The notes beneath the pieces were generated by a model that saw only the letters and a program-made list of their open reading frames with translations, did not search any database and was not told where the DNA came from. DNA of 64,000 nucleotides from HK1 sp965202735 (GTDB taxonomy: Bacteria; Pseudomonadota; Gammaproteobacteria; HK1): contig OZ241844.1 of the NCBI GenBank assembly GCA_965202735.1, positions 1,302,001 to 1,366,000 on the forward strand, in the 5' to 3' direction. This document shows positions 1 to 8,004 of the stretch, in pieces. Positions within the stretch are counted from its first letter, which is position 1, and every line of letters starts with the position of its first letter. A program made the translations under genes and the position numbers.

Positions 1-126
1 GTGCTGTTCGGCCTCGCGGACCGCATCACGGTGCTCGACTACGGCAAGGTGCTGCTCCAGGGGGAGCCGCGGGCGGTGCGCGACTCCGACCTCGTCCGGA
101 GCCGCTACCTGGGAACGCATCCGTGA
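1..126 (+). CDS. branched-chain amino-acid-type ABC transporter ATP-binding protein, C-terminal fragment (LivG-like)
   Basis: The window opens inside an open frame that ends at the TGA at 124-126. The 41 visible residues read as the tail of an ABC ATPase: the ADRITVLDYGKVL stretch after the H-loop is typical of LivG/LivF proteins and is followed by a short C-terminal tail. The LivF-like ATPase starts 15 bases downstream, so the two would form the usual LivG-LivF tandem of a HAAT importer. Walker motifs lie upstream of the window. LivG is inferred from gene order; the visible part alone shows only an ABC ATPase tail. Confidence 0.75.
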   Translation: MLFGLADRITVLDYGKVLLQGEPRAVRDSDLVRSRYLGTHP

Positions 127-141
127 GCGGTTGAGGAGCCC

Positions 142-867
142 ATGCGAAGCGAAGCCGAGGGACGCGCCGGCGCGCCGGGCCTGCTCGCGCTCGACGCGGT
201 GGACGCGTACTACGACCGGAGCCACGTGCTCCAGTCCCTCACCATGCGGGTCGATTCGGGCTCGGTGGTGGCGCTGCTCGGGCGCAACGGCGCCGGCAAG
301 ACCACCACCCTCAGGACGGTCATGGGCATCGTGCCGGTGCGGGCCGGCCACATGCGCTTCGACGGCGCCGACATCACCGGGCTCGCGACCCATCGCGTCG
401 CGCGGCTCGGCATCGCGTACGTGCCCGAGGACCGCGGGGTCTTCGCATCGCTGACGGTGCAGGAGCACCTCACGCTCGCGAGCGTTCGCGGCGGCTGGCC
501 GGCCGAACGCATCTACGAGGCGTTCCCGCGCCTCGCCGAACGCCGCGACCATCGCGGCACCCAGCTCTCGGGCGGCGAGCAGCAGATGCTGTCCATCGCG
601 CGGGCGCTCACCCTGGCGCCGCGCCTGCTGATCCTCGACGAGCCCACCGAGGGGCTCGCGCCGGTCATCGTGGAGGAGATCGCGGCCATCGCCGGGCGGC
701 TCAAGGCGCAGGGCCTCACCATGCTGCTGGTGGAGCAGAGCTACCCGTTCGCGGCCCGGATCGCGGATCGCGTGTACGTGCTCGGCAAGGGCCGCATCCG
801 GTGGGAGGGCACGCCGGCGGAGCTCGACGCGGACGAAGCGGTCAGGCACACGTGGCTGGGCATCTGA
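142..867 (+). CDS. ABC transporter ATP-binding protein, LivF-like
   Basis: This 241-residue ATPase would energise a branched-chain amino-acid, urea or amide importer at the inner membrane. Walker A is GRNGAGKTT (residues 47-55), the signature is LSGGEQQM (142-149), Walker B is LLILDEPTEGL, and the H-loop region contains LLVEQSY. The QQ after the signature GGE and the EQ in place of the usual TH are LivF hallmarks. Its length is normal for LivF. It follows the LivG-like fragment closely and is the last gene of that operon, because the next gene runs convergently. The substrate cannot be read from the ATPase. Confidence 0.88.
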   Translation: MRSEAEGRAGAPGLLALDAVDAYYDRSHVLQSLTMRVDSGSVVALLGRNGAGKTTTLRTVMGIVPVRAGHMRFDGADITGLATHRVARLGIAYVPEDRGVFASLTVQEHLTLASVRGGWPAERIYEAFPRLAERRDHRGTQLSGGEQQMLSIARALTLAPRLLILDEPTEGLAPVIVEEIAAIAGRLKAQGLTMLLVEQSYPFAARIADRVYVLGKGRIRWEGTPAELDADEAVRHTWLGI

Positions 868-1005
868 GCCGCCCGCACCGCATGTTCCGGACGCGGAACG
901 ATCGCTTCCGGATGGTCGCTTCCGGCGACGCGCCTCCCCGGTGCCGCCGGCATCGTCGCACCCCGGTCCGGCCGGAGAGTCACGGGCTCGTGATGGCGCC
1001 GGCGC

Positions 1006-2163
1006 TCACGCGAACAGCGGCTCACCGCGGCCGAGGGCCGACAGCGGCACCACTTCCACCCTGCCCGAGAGCCGGAAGCGCTGCGCGCCGGGATAGAGGA
1101 TGGCGACTCCGGACAGGCCCACGTCGTCCAGGGCGTTCCGGACCGACGGCGTGATGCGGGGCGCGTCGGCGCGCTTGCACTCCACACCGTACAGAGCATC
1201 GCCCCGGCGCAGGATCAGGTCGATCTCCGCGCCCTGGTGCGTTGCCCAGAAGAACGCCTCGTCGTGGGGCTCGGCGGCCAGCGCCTGCTCGATGGCGAAG
1301 CCCTCCCAGGACGCGCCGACCCGGGGATGGGTGAGCAGCGCCCGCTCCGTGTCGATGCCGAGCAGCCGATGCAGCAGGCCCGAATCGCGAACGTAGATCT
1401 TCGGCGCCTTCACCTGGCGCTTCTTCAGGTTGGCGAACCACGGCTGTAGCCGGCGCACCATCAGCGCGTCGGTGAGGACGTCCAGGTATCGCCGCACCAC
1501 GCCGGGACTCACGCCCAGGGCGCGGGCCGGCTCGGCCGCGCTCCACGTCTGCGCGTGGTAGTGCGCCAGCATGGCCCAGAAGCGCCCCATGGCCGCGGCC
1601 GGCGTCCTCACGCCCCACTGGGGGAGGTCGCGCTCGAGCAGGGTCCGGATGTACTCGCGCCGCCAGACCACGCTGTCGGCCTCGGTCGCGGCGAGGAACG
1701 ACCGGGGCAGGCCGCCTCGGCGCCAGAGGGCGCTCTCGGCGTCCGGGGCGGTGCCGGCCGTCTCGCGAGCGGTGAAGCCGCCGAGCAGTACCCGCTCGGT
1801 GCGGCCGGCGAGGCTCTCCGAGGTCTGGCGGAGGAGGGCGCCGGAAGCGCTGCCGAGGACGAGGAACCTGGCCGGCGCGTCGGGCCGGTCCACCAGCACC
1901 CGCAGCGTGGGGAAGAGATCCGGCCTGAGCTGCACTTCATCGATCACCACCACTCCGTGCAGCGGCGTCAGCGCCGTCATGGGCTCCTCGAGACGGGCCA
2001 GGCTGGGAGGCGATTCGAGGTCGAAGTAGTTGACGGAGCCGGGGTCGACGAATCGCCGGGCGAGCGTGGTCTTGCCGCACTGGCGCGGTCCGGCCAGCAC
2101 CACGACCGGGGCGCGGCCAAGGGCGGCCTCCACCGCTTCGACGGCATCCCGACGATCCAGCAT
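1006..2163 (-). CDS. AAA-family ATPase with C-terminal DUF4143 domain
   Basis: This is a 385-residue P-loop protein of the AAA_14/DUF4143 family. Walker A is GPRQCGKTT (25-33) and Walker B is VVVIDEVQL (71-79). The C-terminal DUF4143 half carries the nuclease-like GVECKRADAP segment near residue 325. Such genes are abundant and scattered in high-GC bacterial and symbiont genomes; their function is unknown, with an NTPase or restriction-endonuclease-like role proposed. It is a single-gene unit converging on the LivF-like gene, and its start abuts the large inverted repeat at 2165-2223, so expression is probably controlled there. Confidence 0.85.
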   Translation of the reverse strand: MLDRRDAVEAVEAALGRAPVVVLAGPRQCGKTTLARRFVDPGSVNYFDLESPPSLARLEEPMTALTPLHGVVVIDEVQLRPDLFPTLRVLVDRPDAPARFLVLGSASGALLRQTSESLAGRTERVLLGGFTARETAGTAPDAESALWRRGGLPRSFLAATEADSVVWRREYIRTLLERDLPQWGVRTPAAAMGRFWAMLAHYHAQTWSAAEPARALGVSPGVVRRYLDVLTDALMVRRLQPWFANLKKRQVKAPKIYVRDSGLLHRLLGIDTERALLTHPRVGASWEGFAIEQALAAEPHDEAFFWATHQGAEIDLILRRGDALYGVECKRADAPRITPSVRNALDDVGLSGVAILYPGAQRFRLSGRVEVVPLSALGRGEPLFA

Positions 2164-2164
2164 C

Positions 2165-2223
2165 GCGGCAAATTACCATGAAAATCGAACAGGATGGGTT
2201 CGATTTTCATGGTGATATGCCGC
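2165..2223. repeat. large palindrome upstream of the DUF4143 ATPase
   Basis: Arms at 2175-2190 and 2198-2213 are perfect 16-bp inverted copies around a 7-base loop. Outer GCGGCA/TGCCGC arms (2165-2170, 2218-2223) extend the dyad, with a 4-base interruption on each side. It begins 2 bases upstream of the ATPase ATG, so it covers that gene's RBS region and could be an operator, an RNA hairpin or both. Confidence 0.8.
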
Positions 2224-2240
2224 ATCGGGCGTCCGCCGAC

Positions 2241-3185
2241 TCACTCGGGCCGAGTGCGCGCGCTCACCCTCTCGTATCGTTCGAGAAGCCGGGCATTCAA
2301 CGCGGCGCGGGCGACAGCCATGAACGCCTCCAGGCTTCGGGTCGGCAATGCGCCCCTGAGGAGAGCCAGGCAGACCTTCGGTCCGGGAACGGACTCCTCC
2401 AGCGGACGCCGCAGGAGCAGGTTTCCCTGGTACGAGCGGGTCACCGGAAGCGGAAGGAACCCGAACGAAAACCCGGCGCCGGCGCCCACCAGCGTGCGGA
2501 CCATCTCGAAGCTCTTGAGCCGGTACTGAACGTCGGGGACCAGACCGTGGGCATGGAAGTAGCTCAGGAAGTAGTCCTGGGTCGCCGGCAGATCGAGCAG
2601 CACCATCGGTCGGCCGACGAGATCGTGCAGCGAAACCGCGGGCCTGGCGGCGAGAGGGTCGCGTTCGGAGATGATCACGTGCGGTGAGGTCTCGAACAGC
2701 GGCTCGAACTCCACGCCGCCGTCGAGATAGATGTCGTATGTGACCGCGATGTCGGTGCGACCGGCCTTCAGGCTCCGCACCACCTGGATGAGGTCTCCCT
2801 CGTGCATGGTCAGCTTGAGGCCCGGATGTCTCGATGCGAGGCGCCGGACGATCCGGCCGAGCAGGAACGGAGCCGTAATGAAGTAGCAGCCGACCTGCAG
2901 CTCGCCGACGATTTCCTGACCGATCCCCCGCGCGCGGTGGTCGAACCCCCGCTCCGCCTCCAGGAGCCGGCGTGCCTGTGCGACGAACGAGCGTCCGGGC
3001 GAGGTCAGCGCCAGCCCCCGGGCCGGATTGCGCACGAACAGCCGATACCCGTAGCGCTTCTCGAATCCCTTGATCGCGGCGCTGATCGCCGGCGGCGATA
3101 CCTCCAGCGCCGCACCTGCTCTGGTAATGCTTCCGAGGTCGGCGGCGGTGGCCACGTAGGCGAGGTGTTTCAGGTTGACGGTCAC
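2241..3185 (-). CDS. LysR-family transcriptional regulator
   Basis: This 314-residue LysR protein has its winged-helix at the N-terminus (ITRAGAALEVSPPAISAAIK, about residues 17-36) and a periplasmic-binding-like effector domain from about residue 90. The GTG at 3185 is chosen because a GAGGA Shine-Dalgarno lies seven bases upstream and the protein then begins at the family's usual position. The frame stays open much further upstream, but that part is the shadow of the divergent ATPase gene. It is divergent from the Ugp-like transporter at 3525, its likely target. The effector is unknown. Confidence 0.88.
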   Translation of the reverse strand: MTVNLKHLAYVATAADLGSITRAGAALEVSPPAISAAIKGFEKRYGYRLFVRNPARGLALTSPGRSFVAQARRLLEAERGFDHRARGIGQEIVGELQVGCYFITAPFLLGRIVRRLASRHPGLKLTMHEGDLIQVVRSLKAGRTDIAVTYDIYLDGGVEFEPLFETSPHVIISERDPLAARPAVSLHDLVGRPMVLLDLPATQDYFLSYFHAHGLVPDVQYRLKSFEMVRTLVGAGAGFSFGFLPLPVTRSYQGNLLLRRPLEESVPGPKVCLALLRGALPTRSLEAFMAVARAALNARLLERYERVSARTRPE

Positions 3186-3524
3186 GAAATTGTCCTCAGA
3201 TTTTTTGAGGTTATTCAGAACTTCCGTTGGAGTTTGAAAACACTGGAATCGTCTGTAAAGTCTCCCCGCCGTTCCTGGACGCGGCCGTGAAGAGCGAGTC
3301 GGACCGGGGTGGCCGCTGGAAGGCGGGGCGCGAGGCGCATTCGAAGGACCGTGACAGCCTTGCGCGCCGCCGGCTCGAACGGGAGGCGGATGACGCGCCG
3401 TACCGCCGGTCGAAGCGCTCCGGCGCCCGGGACGGAGCGTTGGCCTCCCGCCTCGCGCGAGCATGGCGGCTCCCCGGCAGACCCGGGGGAGGGATCCCCG
3501 GCAGACCCGGGGGAGGGATGATCC
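3186..3524. promoter_or_regulatory. divergent LysR/ABC operon control region
   Basis: This 339-bp region separates the LysR gene from the Ugp-like operon. It contains a CCTCA-N7-TGAGG dyad (3194-3210) just upstream of the LysR start, in an AT-rich stretch unusual for this window, and so a plausible LysR operator. Its 3' end carries the 24-bp direct duplication at 3471-3518. No convincing gene is seen inside. Confidence 0.5.
3471..3518 (+). repeat. perfect 24-bp tandem duplication carrying a Shine-Dalgarno
   Basis: Bases 3471-3494 and 3495-3518 are identical. Each copy ends in a purine-rich GGGGGAGGGA, so the ribosome-binding sequence of the downstream ATPase (TTG start at 3525) is present twice, with only the second copy correctly spaced. 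Confidence 0.9.
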
Positions 3525-4682
3525 TTGGCGAGCATCGGACTCGAGGGCATCACCAAGACCTTCGGCGACACGCGGGTTCTCAACGGCATCGATCTCGACA
3601 TCGCCGACGGCGAGTTCCTGACCCTGGTCGGTCCTTCCGGGTGCGGGAAGTCGACGACCCTGCGGATCATCGCGGGGCTCGAGGCGCAGACCGCGGGCAA
3701 CGTGGAAATCGATGGTGTCGTGGTCAACGACGTACGGCCGAGCCGCCGTGATCTGGCCATGGTCTTCCAGTCCTATGCGCTCTACCCGCACCTGACCGTT
3801 CGCCAGAATCTGGCAACGCCGCTGCTGTTGCGGGACCTGGGGTTCTGGGAACGCTTTCCGCTGCTGGGCGCCCTCATCCCCGGACAGCGCGGCAAGCTGG
3901 AGACGCTGGGCGCGACGGTCCGCGACGCGGCCAGGACGCTCGAGATCGAGCATCTGCTGGAACGAAAGCCGGGCCAGCTCTCCGGCGGCCAGCGCCAGCG
4001 GGTCGCCCTGGGGCGGGCGATGGTGCGCAATCCCTCCGCGTTCCTGATGGACGAGCCGTTGTCGAATCTCGACGCCGGGCTTCGCGTGCACATGCGCGCG
4101 GAGCTCTCGGAGCTTCACCGGAGCCTCGGCACGACGTTCGTGTACGTCACCCACGACCAGGCCGAGGCGCTGACGATGTCGGACCGGATGGCGGTCATGC
4201 TCGATGGCGACATTCTCCAGCTCGGCGCGCCGGACGACGTGTATCGGAGCCCGCAGGACTTGCGGGTCGCCGAGTTCGTCGGGAGCCCGAAGATCAACGT
4301 GATGCCGGGTGAATGCGACAGCGCCGGCCGGCTCTCGTGCCTGGGCGTGGCGCTGGAACGGCGGCTCGGGAGCGCCATCGCCGGACCGGTTTCCATCGGA
4401 TGGCGCCCCGAGCACTTCGTCCTGCGTCCCGGGGCGACGAACGGGCGCTTCGCGGGCCGGCTCATCTACAGGGAGAACCTCGGCGCGGACGTCTACCTTC
4501 ACGTGACGCTCGCGGACGGCGCGCATCGCATCATCGCCCGCGTTACCCCGGCCGAGGCGCACGATACCGTCGTCGGCGACGAGCTGTGGCTCGACCCGGA
4601 CGGGGGCAGGACGATGGTGTTCGGCGCAGACGGGCGGCGTCTCGCGCTGGCGGAGGAAGGCGAGGCGGGGCAGGTCGCATGA
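3525..4682 (+). CDS. carbohydrate/glycerophosphate-type ABC transporter ATP-binding protein (UgpC/MsmX-like)
   Basis: This 385-residue CUT1-type ATPase has Walker A GPSGCGKST (36-44), signature LSGGQRQRVALGRA, Walker B FLMDEPLSNLD, H-loop YVTHDQAEALT, and a C-terminal TOBE/OB region (from about 290) as in UgpC and MalK. An insertion of about 20 residues between the Q-loop region and the signature (FWERFPLLGALIPGQRGKLE) is longer than in UgpC. The TTG at 3525 is taken as start because of the GGGAGGGA six bases upstream. It overlaps the first permease by four bases (ATGA). The transporter type follows from the family; the exact solute is not determined. Confidence 0.88.
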   Translation: MASIGLEGITKTFGDTRVLNGIDLDIADGEFLTLVGPSGCGKSTTLRIIAGLEAQTAGNVEIDGVVVNDVRPSRRDLAMVFQSYALYPHLTVRQNLATPLLLRDLGFWERFPLLGALIPGQRGKLETLGATVRDAARTLEIEHLLERKPGQLSGGQRQRVALGRAMVRNPSAFLMDEPLSNLDAGLRVHMRAELSELHRSLGTTFVYVTHDQAEALTMSDRMAVMLDGDILQLGAPDDVYRSPQDLRVAEFVGSPKINVMPGECDSAGRLSCLGVALERRLGSAIAGPVSIGWRPEHFVLRPGATNGRFAGRLIYRENLGADVYLHVTLADGAHRIIARVTPAEAHDTVVGDELWLDPDGGRTMVFGADGRRLALAEEGEAGQVA

Positions 4683-5635
4683 CGGGCCGCTCCGCAACCC
4701 CCGTCTGGTTCGTCGCTCCCGCGATCACCCTGATGATCGTGATCCTCATCGTGCCCGTCTTCGTCGCGGCGACGCTGTCGCTCACCGACTACAGCCTCGG
4801 CAACCCGGGCTTCAACTGGGTGGGCTGGAAGAACTACGAGTCGCTGACGAAGTTCTCGAGCTACAGGAAGATGTTCACGGCGTCGCTGACCTACGTGGTG
4901 GTGGTCGTGCCCGTGTCCGTCGCCCTCGGCCTCGGGGCGGCGATGCTGATCTCCTCCCTGCGGTTCGGCGGCGAGCTGTACAAGGCCGTCTTCTTCCTGC
5001 CGGTGATGGCGACGCTTCTGGCCATGGCGATCGTGTGGGAGTTCGCGCTGCATCCGGTCGTCGGAGTCATCAACGACGTTCTCAGGAGCGGCTGCGGCAT
5101 CGGCTGGGTGCACGGCCTGCTGACCGGCTCGTGGCTCGGATTCGACCCGGCCGCGAGCTGGTACGGAAGCGGCTGCGCCGAGGATTTCCCGGTCTGGTTC
5201 GGCGACAAGCGGTACGCGCTGGGGGCGATAGCGTTCATCGGGGTCTGGCAGGCGTTCGGCTTCAACATGGTGCTCTACCTCGCGGGCCTGACCGCGGTTC
5301 CGCGCGAGCTCTACAGCGCGGCGGAGATGGACGGGGCGAGCAGCGCGTGGGAGCGCTTCAGGCTCGTGACGTGGCCGATGCTCGGGCCGACCCACGTGTT
5401 CGTCGTGACCATCACCTCGATCCGGTCGTTCCAGGTCTTCGACACGGTCGAAGCGCTGACCCGCGGCGGGCCAGGCAAGTCGACCTACGTGATGGTGTAC
5501 GCGATCTTCGAGAAGGGCGTGAAGCAGAACCTCCTGGGGATCGGCTCGGCCATCACCATCGTGTTCCTCGTCTTCGTCCTGGTGCTCACCATCACCCAGG
5601 TCTACTTCGTCAACCGGCGGGTGCACTACTCGTGA
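4679..5635 (+). CDS. ABC transporter permease (UgpA/MalF-like)
   Basis: This is a 318-residue inner-membrane subunit with about six membrane segments and the EAA loop around EMDGASSAWERFRLVTWPML, which docks the ATPase. Its start overlaps the ATPase stop and its stop overlaps the next permease start (GTGA), indicating translational coupling. A periplasmic insert of about 50 residues containing several cysteines lies between membrane segments (residues near 140-180) and is longer than in UgpA. The CUT1 permease assignment is firm; the substrate is not. Confidence 0.88.
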   Translation: MTGRSATPVWFVAPAITLMIVILIVPVFVAATLSLTDYSLGNPGFNWVGWKNYESLTKFSSYRKMFTASLTYVVVVVPVSVALGLGAAMLISSLRFGGELYKAVFFLPVMATLLAMAIVWEFALHPVVGVINDVLRSGCGIGWVHGLLTGSWLGFDPAASWYGSGCAEDFPVWFGDKRYALGAIAFIGVWQAFGFNMVLYLAGLTAVPRELYSAAEMDGASSAWERFRLVTWPMLGPTHVFVVTITSIRSFQVFDTVEALTRGGPGKSTYVMVYAIFEKGVKQNLLGIGSAITIVFLVFVLVLTITQVYFVNRRVHYS

Positions 5636-6528
5636 ACACGAGCGCGAGCTGGCTCGACGAGGCCCTGAAGCACGCGCTCCTGCTGCTCGGCGCCGTGGTC
5701 GTGCTGCTTCCGTTCTACCTGATGCTCTCGTACTCGCTGAAGTCCCCGGCGGAGATCGAGAGCAACACGGGAGGATTCACCGGGTCCCAGGCCCTGATCA
5801 CGGACCCGCGGTGCGTCAAGGCCGGACGCCCGCCCGAGGAATGCACGATGCGTCCCGTGGTCTACAACTACACCGCCGCGTTCAGGGAGGCGCCGCTCCT
5901 GCGCTACATGCTGAACGGCGTGCTGGTGACGGTCTCGATCTTCCTCATTCAGGTCGTGGTGGCCCTGCCCTGCGCCTACGCGCTGGCCAAGCTGCGTTTC
6001 TGGGGACGGGACATGGTGTTCGGCCTGGTGATCTTCTGCCTGCTGATCCCGGTCCATGCCATCGCGCTGCCCCTCTACATCATGCTGGCGAAGGCGGGGC
6101 TGACCAATACCTATGCCGCGCTGGTGATTCCATGGACGATCTCGGTCTTCGGGATCTTCCTGATGCGGCAGTTCTTCAAGACGGTGCCCGACGACCTGAT
6201 CGACGCGGCGCGCATGGACGGCATGAGCGAGTTCGCCATCGTCTGGAAGGTCATGCTGCCCACCGCGATCCCGGCCCTGCTCGCCTTCGCCATCTTCTCG
6301 GTGGTGGCGCACTGGAACGACTACTACTGGCCCCGCGTCGTGATCACGGGCGACCGCGACCTGATGACTCCACCGCTCGGACTGCGCATGTTCAGATCCG
6401 ATCTCGACGGCAACGAGTACGGGCCGATGATGGCGGCGACGACGGTGATCGTCACCCCGCTGGTCGTTGCCTTTCTGCTCGCGCAGCGCCGGTTCATCGA
6501 AGGCATCACCCTCACCGGAATGAAATAG
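5632..6528 (+). CDS. ABC transporter permease (UgpE/MalG-like)
   Basis: This 298-residue partner permease starts at a GTG that overlaps the previous stop. Six membrane segments are visible, and the EAA loop is DAARMDGMSEFAIVWKVMLP near residue 190. A periplasmic loop after the first segment contains CVKAGRPPEEC, a pair of cysteines unusual for MalG-type proteins. The gene ends with the short GITLTGMK tail common in this family. It is followed by an intercistronic hairpin and the binding-protein gene. Confidence 0.88.
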   Translation: MNTSASWLDEALKHALLLLGAVVVLLPFYLMLSYSLKSPAEIESNTGGFTGSQALITDPRCVKAGRPPEECTMRPVVYNYTAAFREAPLLRYMLNGVLVTVSIFLIQVVVALPCAYALAKLRFWGRDMVFGLVIFCLLIPVHAIALPLYIMLAKAGLTNTYAALVIPWTISVFGIFLMRQFFKTVPDDLIDAARMDGMSEFAIVWKVMLPTAIPALLAFAIFSVVAHWNDYYWPRVVITGDRDLMTPPLGLRMFRSDLDGNEYGPMMAATTVIVTPLVVAFLLAQRRFIEGITLTGMK

Positions 6529-6554
6529 GGGGGGAGCGAGGAGCAAGGTGGAAT

Positions 6555-6580
6555 TCCGGTTCCGATGTTTCGGAACCGGA
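6555..6580 (+). promoter_or_regulatory. intercistronic hairpin between permease and binding-protein genes
   Basis: An 11-bp perfect stem (6555-6565 with 6570-6580) closes a TGTT tetraloop, with no following T-run. Its position just before the binding-protein gene fits an mRNA-processing or stabilising hairpin that raises binding-protein expression relative to the permeases. A strong intrinsic terminator is unlikely. Confidence 0.6.
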
Positions 6581-6647
6581 TCACGCGGGGTCCCGGAGCC
6601 GTCATCGAGACGACCCCGCACTGTCTGGACGACAAGAGGAGAGAGAC

Positions 6648-7892
6648 ATGAAACGCAGCACCGCATTGGCCGCAGTCCTTTCGGGCACGCTCGCAGCGTC
6701 CGCCGCCTCGGCGGAGAACGTCACGATCGAGGTCGGCTATCCGTACTCGGCCCTGTTCGACGTCACCTTCGAGCGCATCATGCCGTTGTTCAAGAAGGAG
6801 CATCCCGACATCGACGTGAAGTTCCGGGCCACGTACGACAACTACGAGGACGGCACCAACACCATCCTGCGCGAGGCGGTCGCCGACAAGCTGCCGGACA
6901 TCACGTTCCAGGGCCTCAACCGCCAGGCGATCCTCGTCGAGAAGGGGATTGCCAGGCCGCTGGAGCCGTTCATCGCCAGGGAGGCGGATTTCTCCAAGGA
7001 CGGGTACCACCAGGCGATGCTCGATCTGGGCACGTTCGGCGGCGAGGTCCACGGACTCCCGTTCGCGGTCTCCCTGCCGGTGGGCTACTACAACATGGAC
7101 GCCCTGAACAAGGCCGGCATCACGGAGCCTCCGAAGACCTGGGACGAGGTCGTCGAGAACTGCGACAAGCTGCGCGCCGCCGGCTACAGGAATCCGCTGT
7201 TCTGGGGCTGGAACATCACCGGCAACTGGTTCTTCCAGGCGCTGCTGTGGAGCCAGGACACACCGATCCTCAAGGACGGGAAGGTCAACTTCGACGGCCC
7301 GGAGGGACTGAAGGCGCTCGAGACGATGAAGAAGCTGTTCAGGGGCTGCAGGATGCTCAATCTCGCGATCGGGGATGCGGGGAAGCCGTTCGCCGCCGGC
7401 GAGGTGGCGATGCACTTCTGGTCGACGTCCGCGGTCGGAGCCATCGAGCGGGCGAAGGGCGACTTCGAGCTGCGCACCAGCGAGTTCCCCGGGATGGGTG
7501 AGCCGCCCAGGGGACTGCCGGCGGGCGGCAACTCGGGGATGCTGGTCTCGACCTCCGACGATCCGAAGCGGGTGGAAGCGGCCTGGAAGTTCCTCAAGTT
7601 CTGCACCTCCGGGGTGGGCGCCGCGGCGGTGGCGGAGACCACGGGCTACATGCCGCCGAACAAGGCCGCGAACGAGCTGCTGTCCGACTTCTACGCGCAG
7701 AATCCGAACAAGCACACCGCGGTGCGCCAGGCCGGCCTGCTGCGCGACTGGATCGCCTATCCGGGCGACAACGGACTCGCGATCACCCAGGTCATCTACG
7801 ACCAGCTCGAGTCCATCGTGACCGGGGACTCCGACGACATGGCGGCCCTGCAGGAAGAGATGGTCGAGGAAGTCTCGTCGATGCTGCCGTAG
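6648..7892 (+). CDS. extracellular solute-binding protein, family 1 (UgpB-like)
   Basis: This 414-residue periplasmic protein has a signal peptide (MKRSTALAAVLSGTLAASAA, cleavage near ASAEN). The fold is a type-I sugar/glycerophosphate binding protein; TTGYMPPNKAA near residue 330 parallels the TGY(L/M)P segment of UgpB. A GAGGAGAGAGAC Shine-Dalgarno precedes the ATG. It completes an operon in the order C-A-E-B. The neighbouring phosphodiester genes in the window make a phosphorylated polyol or glycerophosphodiester a reasonable guess, but sugars are equally possible from sequence alone. Confidence 0.87.
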   Translation: MKRSTALAAVLSGTLAASAASAENVTIEVGYPYSALFDVTFERIMPLFKKEHPDIDVKFRATYDNYEDGTNTILREAVADKLPDITFQGLNRQAILVEKGIARPLEPFIAREADFSKDGYHQAMLDLGTFGGEVHGLPFAVSLPVGYYNMDALNKAGITEPPKTWDEVVENCDKLRAAGYRNPLFWGWNITGNWFFQALLWSQDTPILKDGKVNFDGPEGLKALETMKKLFRGCRMLNLAIGDAGKPFAAGEVAMHFWSTSAVGAIERAKGDFELRTSEFPGMGEPPRGLPAGGNSGMLVSTSDDPKRVEAAWKFLKFCTSGVGAAAVAETTGYMPPNKAANELLSDFYAQNPNKHTAVRQAGLLRDWIAYPGDNGLAITQVIYDQLESIVTGDSDDMAALQEEMVEEVSSMLP

Positions 7893-8004
7893 CCACGATC
7901 CTGACAGGTCAACGGACGCGAAGAACCGGTGCTCGCCGGTTCTTCGCGTGTCGCTCGAACTCCGGAAATCCTCCGGACTTCCCAGCCTTGGGGGACCCTC
8001 GCAC

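Noticed and set aside
3186..4697. Upstream extension of the LysR frame to 818 residues on the minus strand
   Set aside because: The extra part is the antisense shadow of the Ugp-like ATPase and has no homology or ribosome site; the LysR start at 3185 has both.
4499..6666. Long minus-strand open frames opposite the Ugp-like permeases
   Set aside because: They are rich in H, R, E, D and Q from antisense reading of hydrophobic genes and do not resemble any protein; typical high-GC shadows.
7893..8004. Riboswitch upstream of the MetE-like gene (SAM, cobalamin)
   Set aside because: The 112-base gap is too short for a cobalamin riboswitch and shows no recognisable SAM-riboswitch core; only a short GAACCGG-type hairpin is visible.
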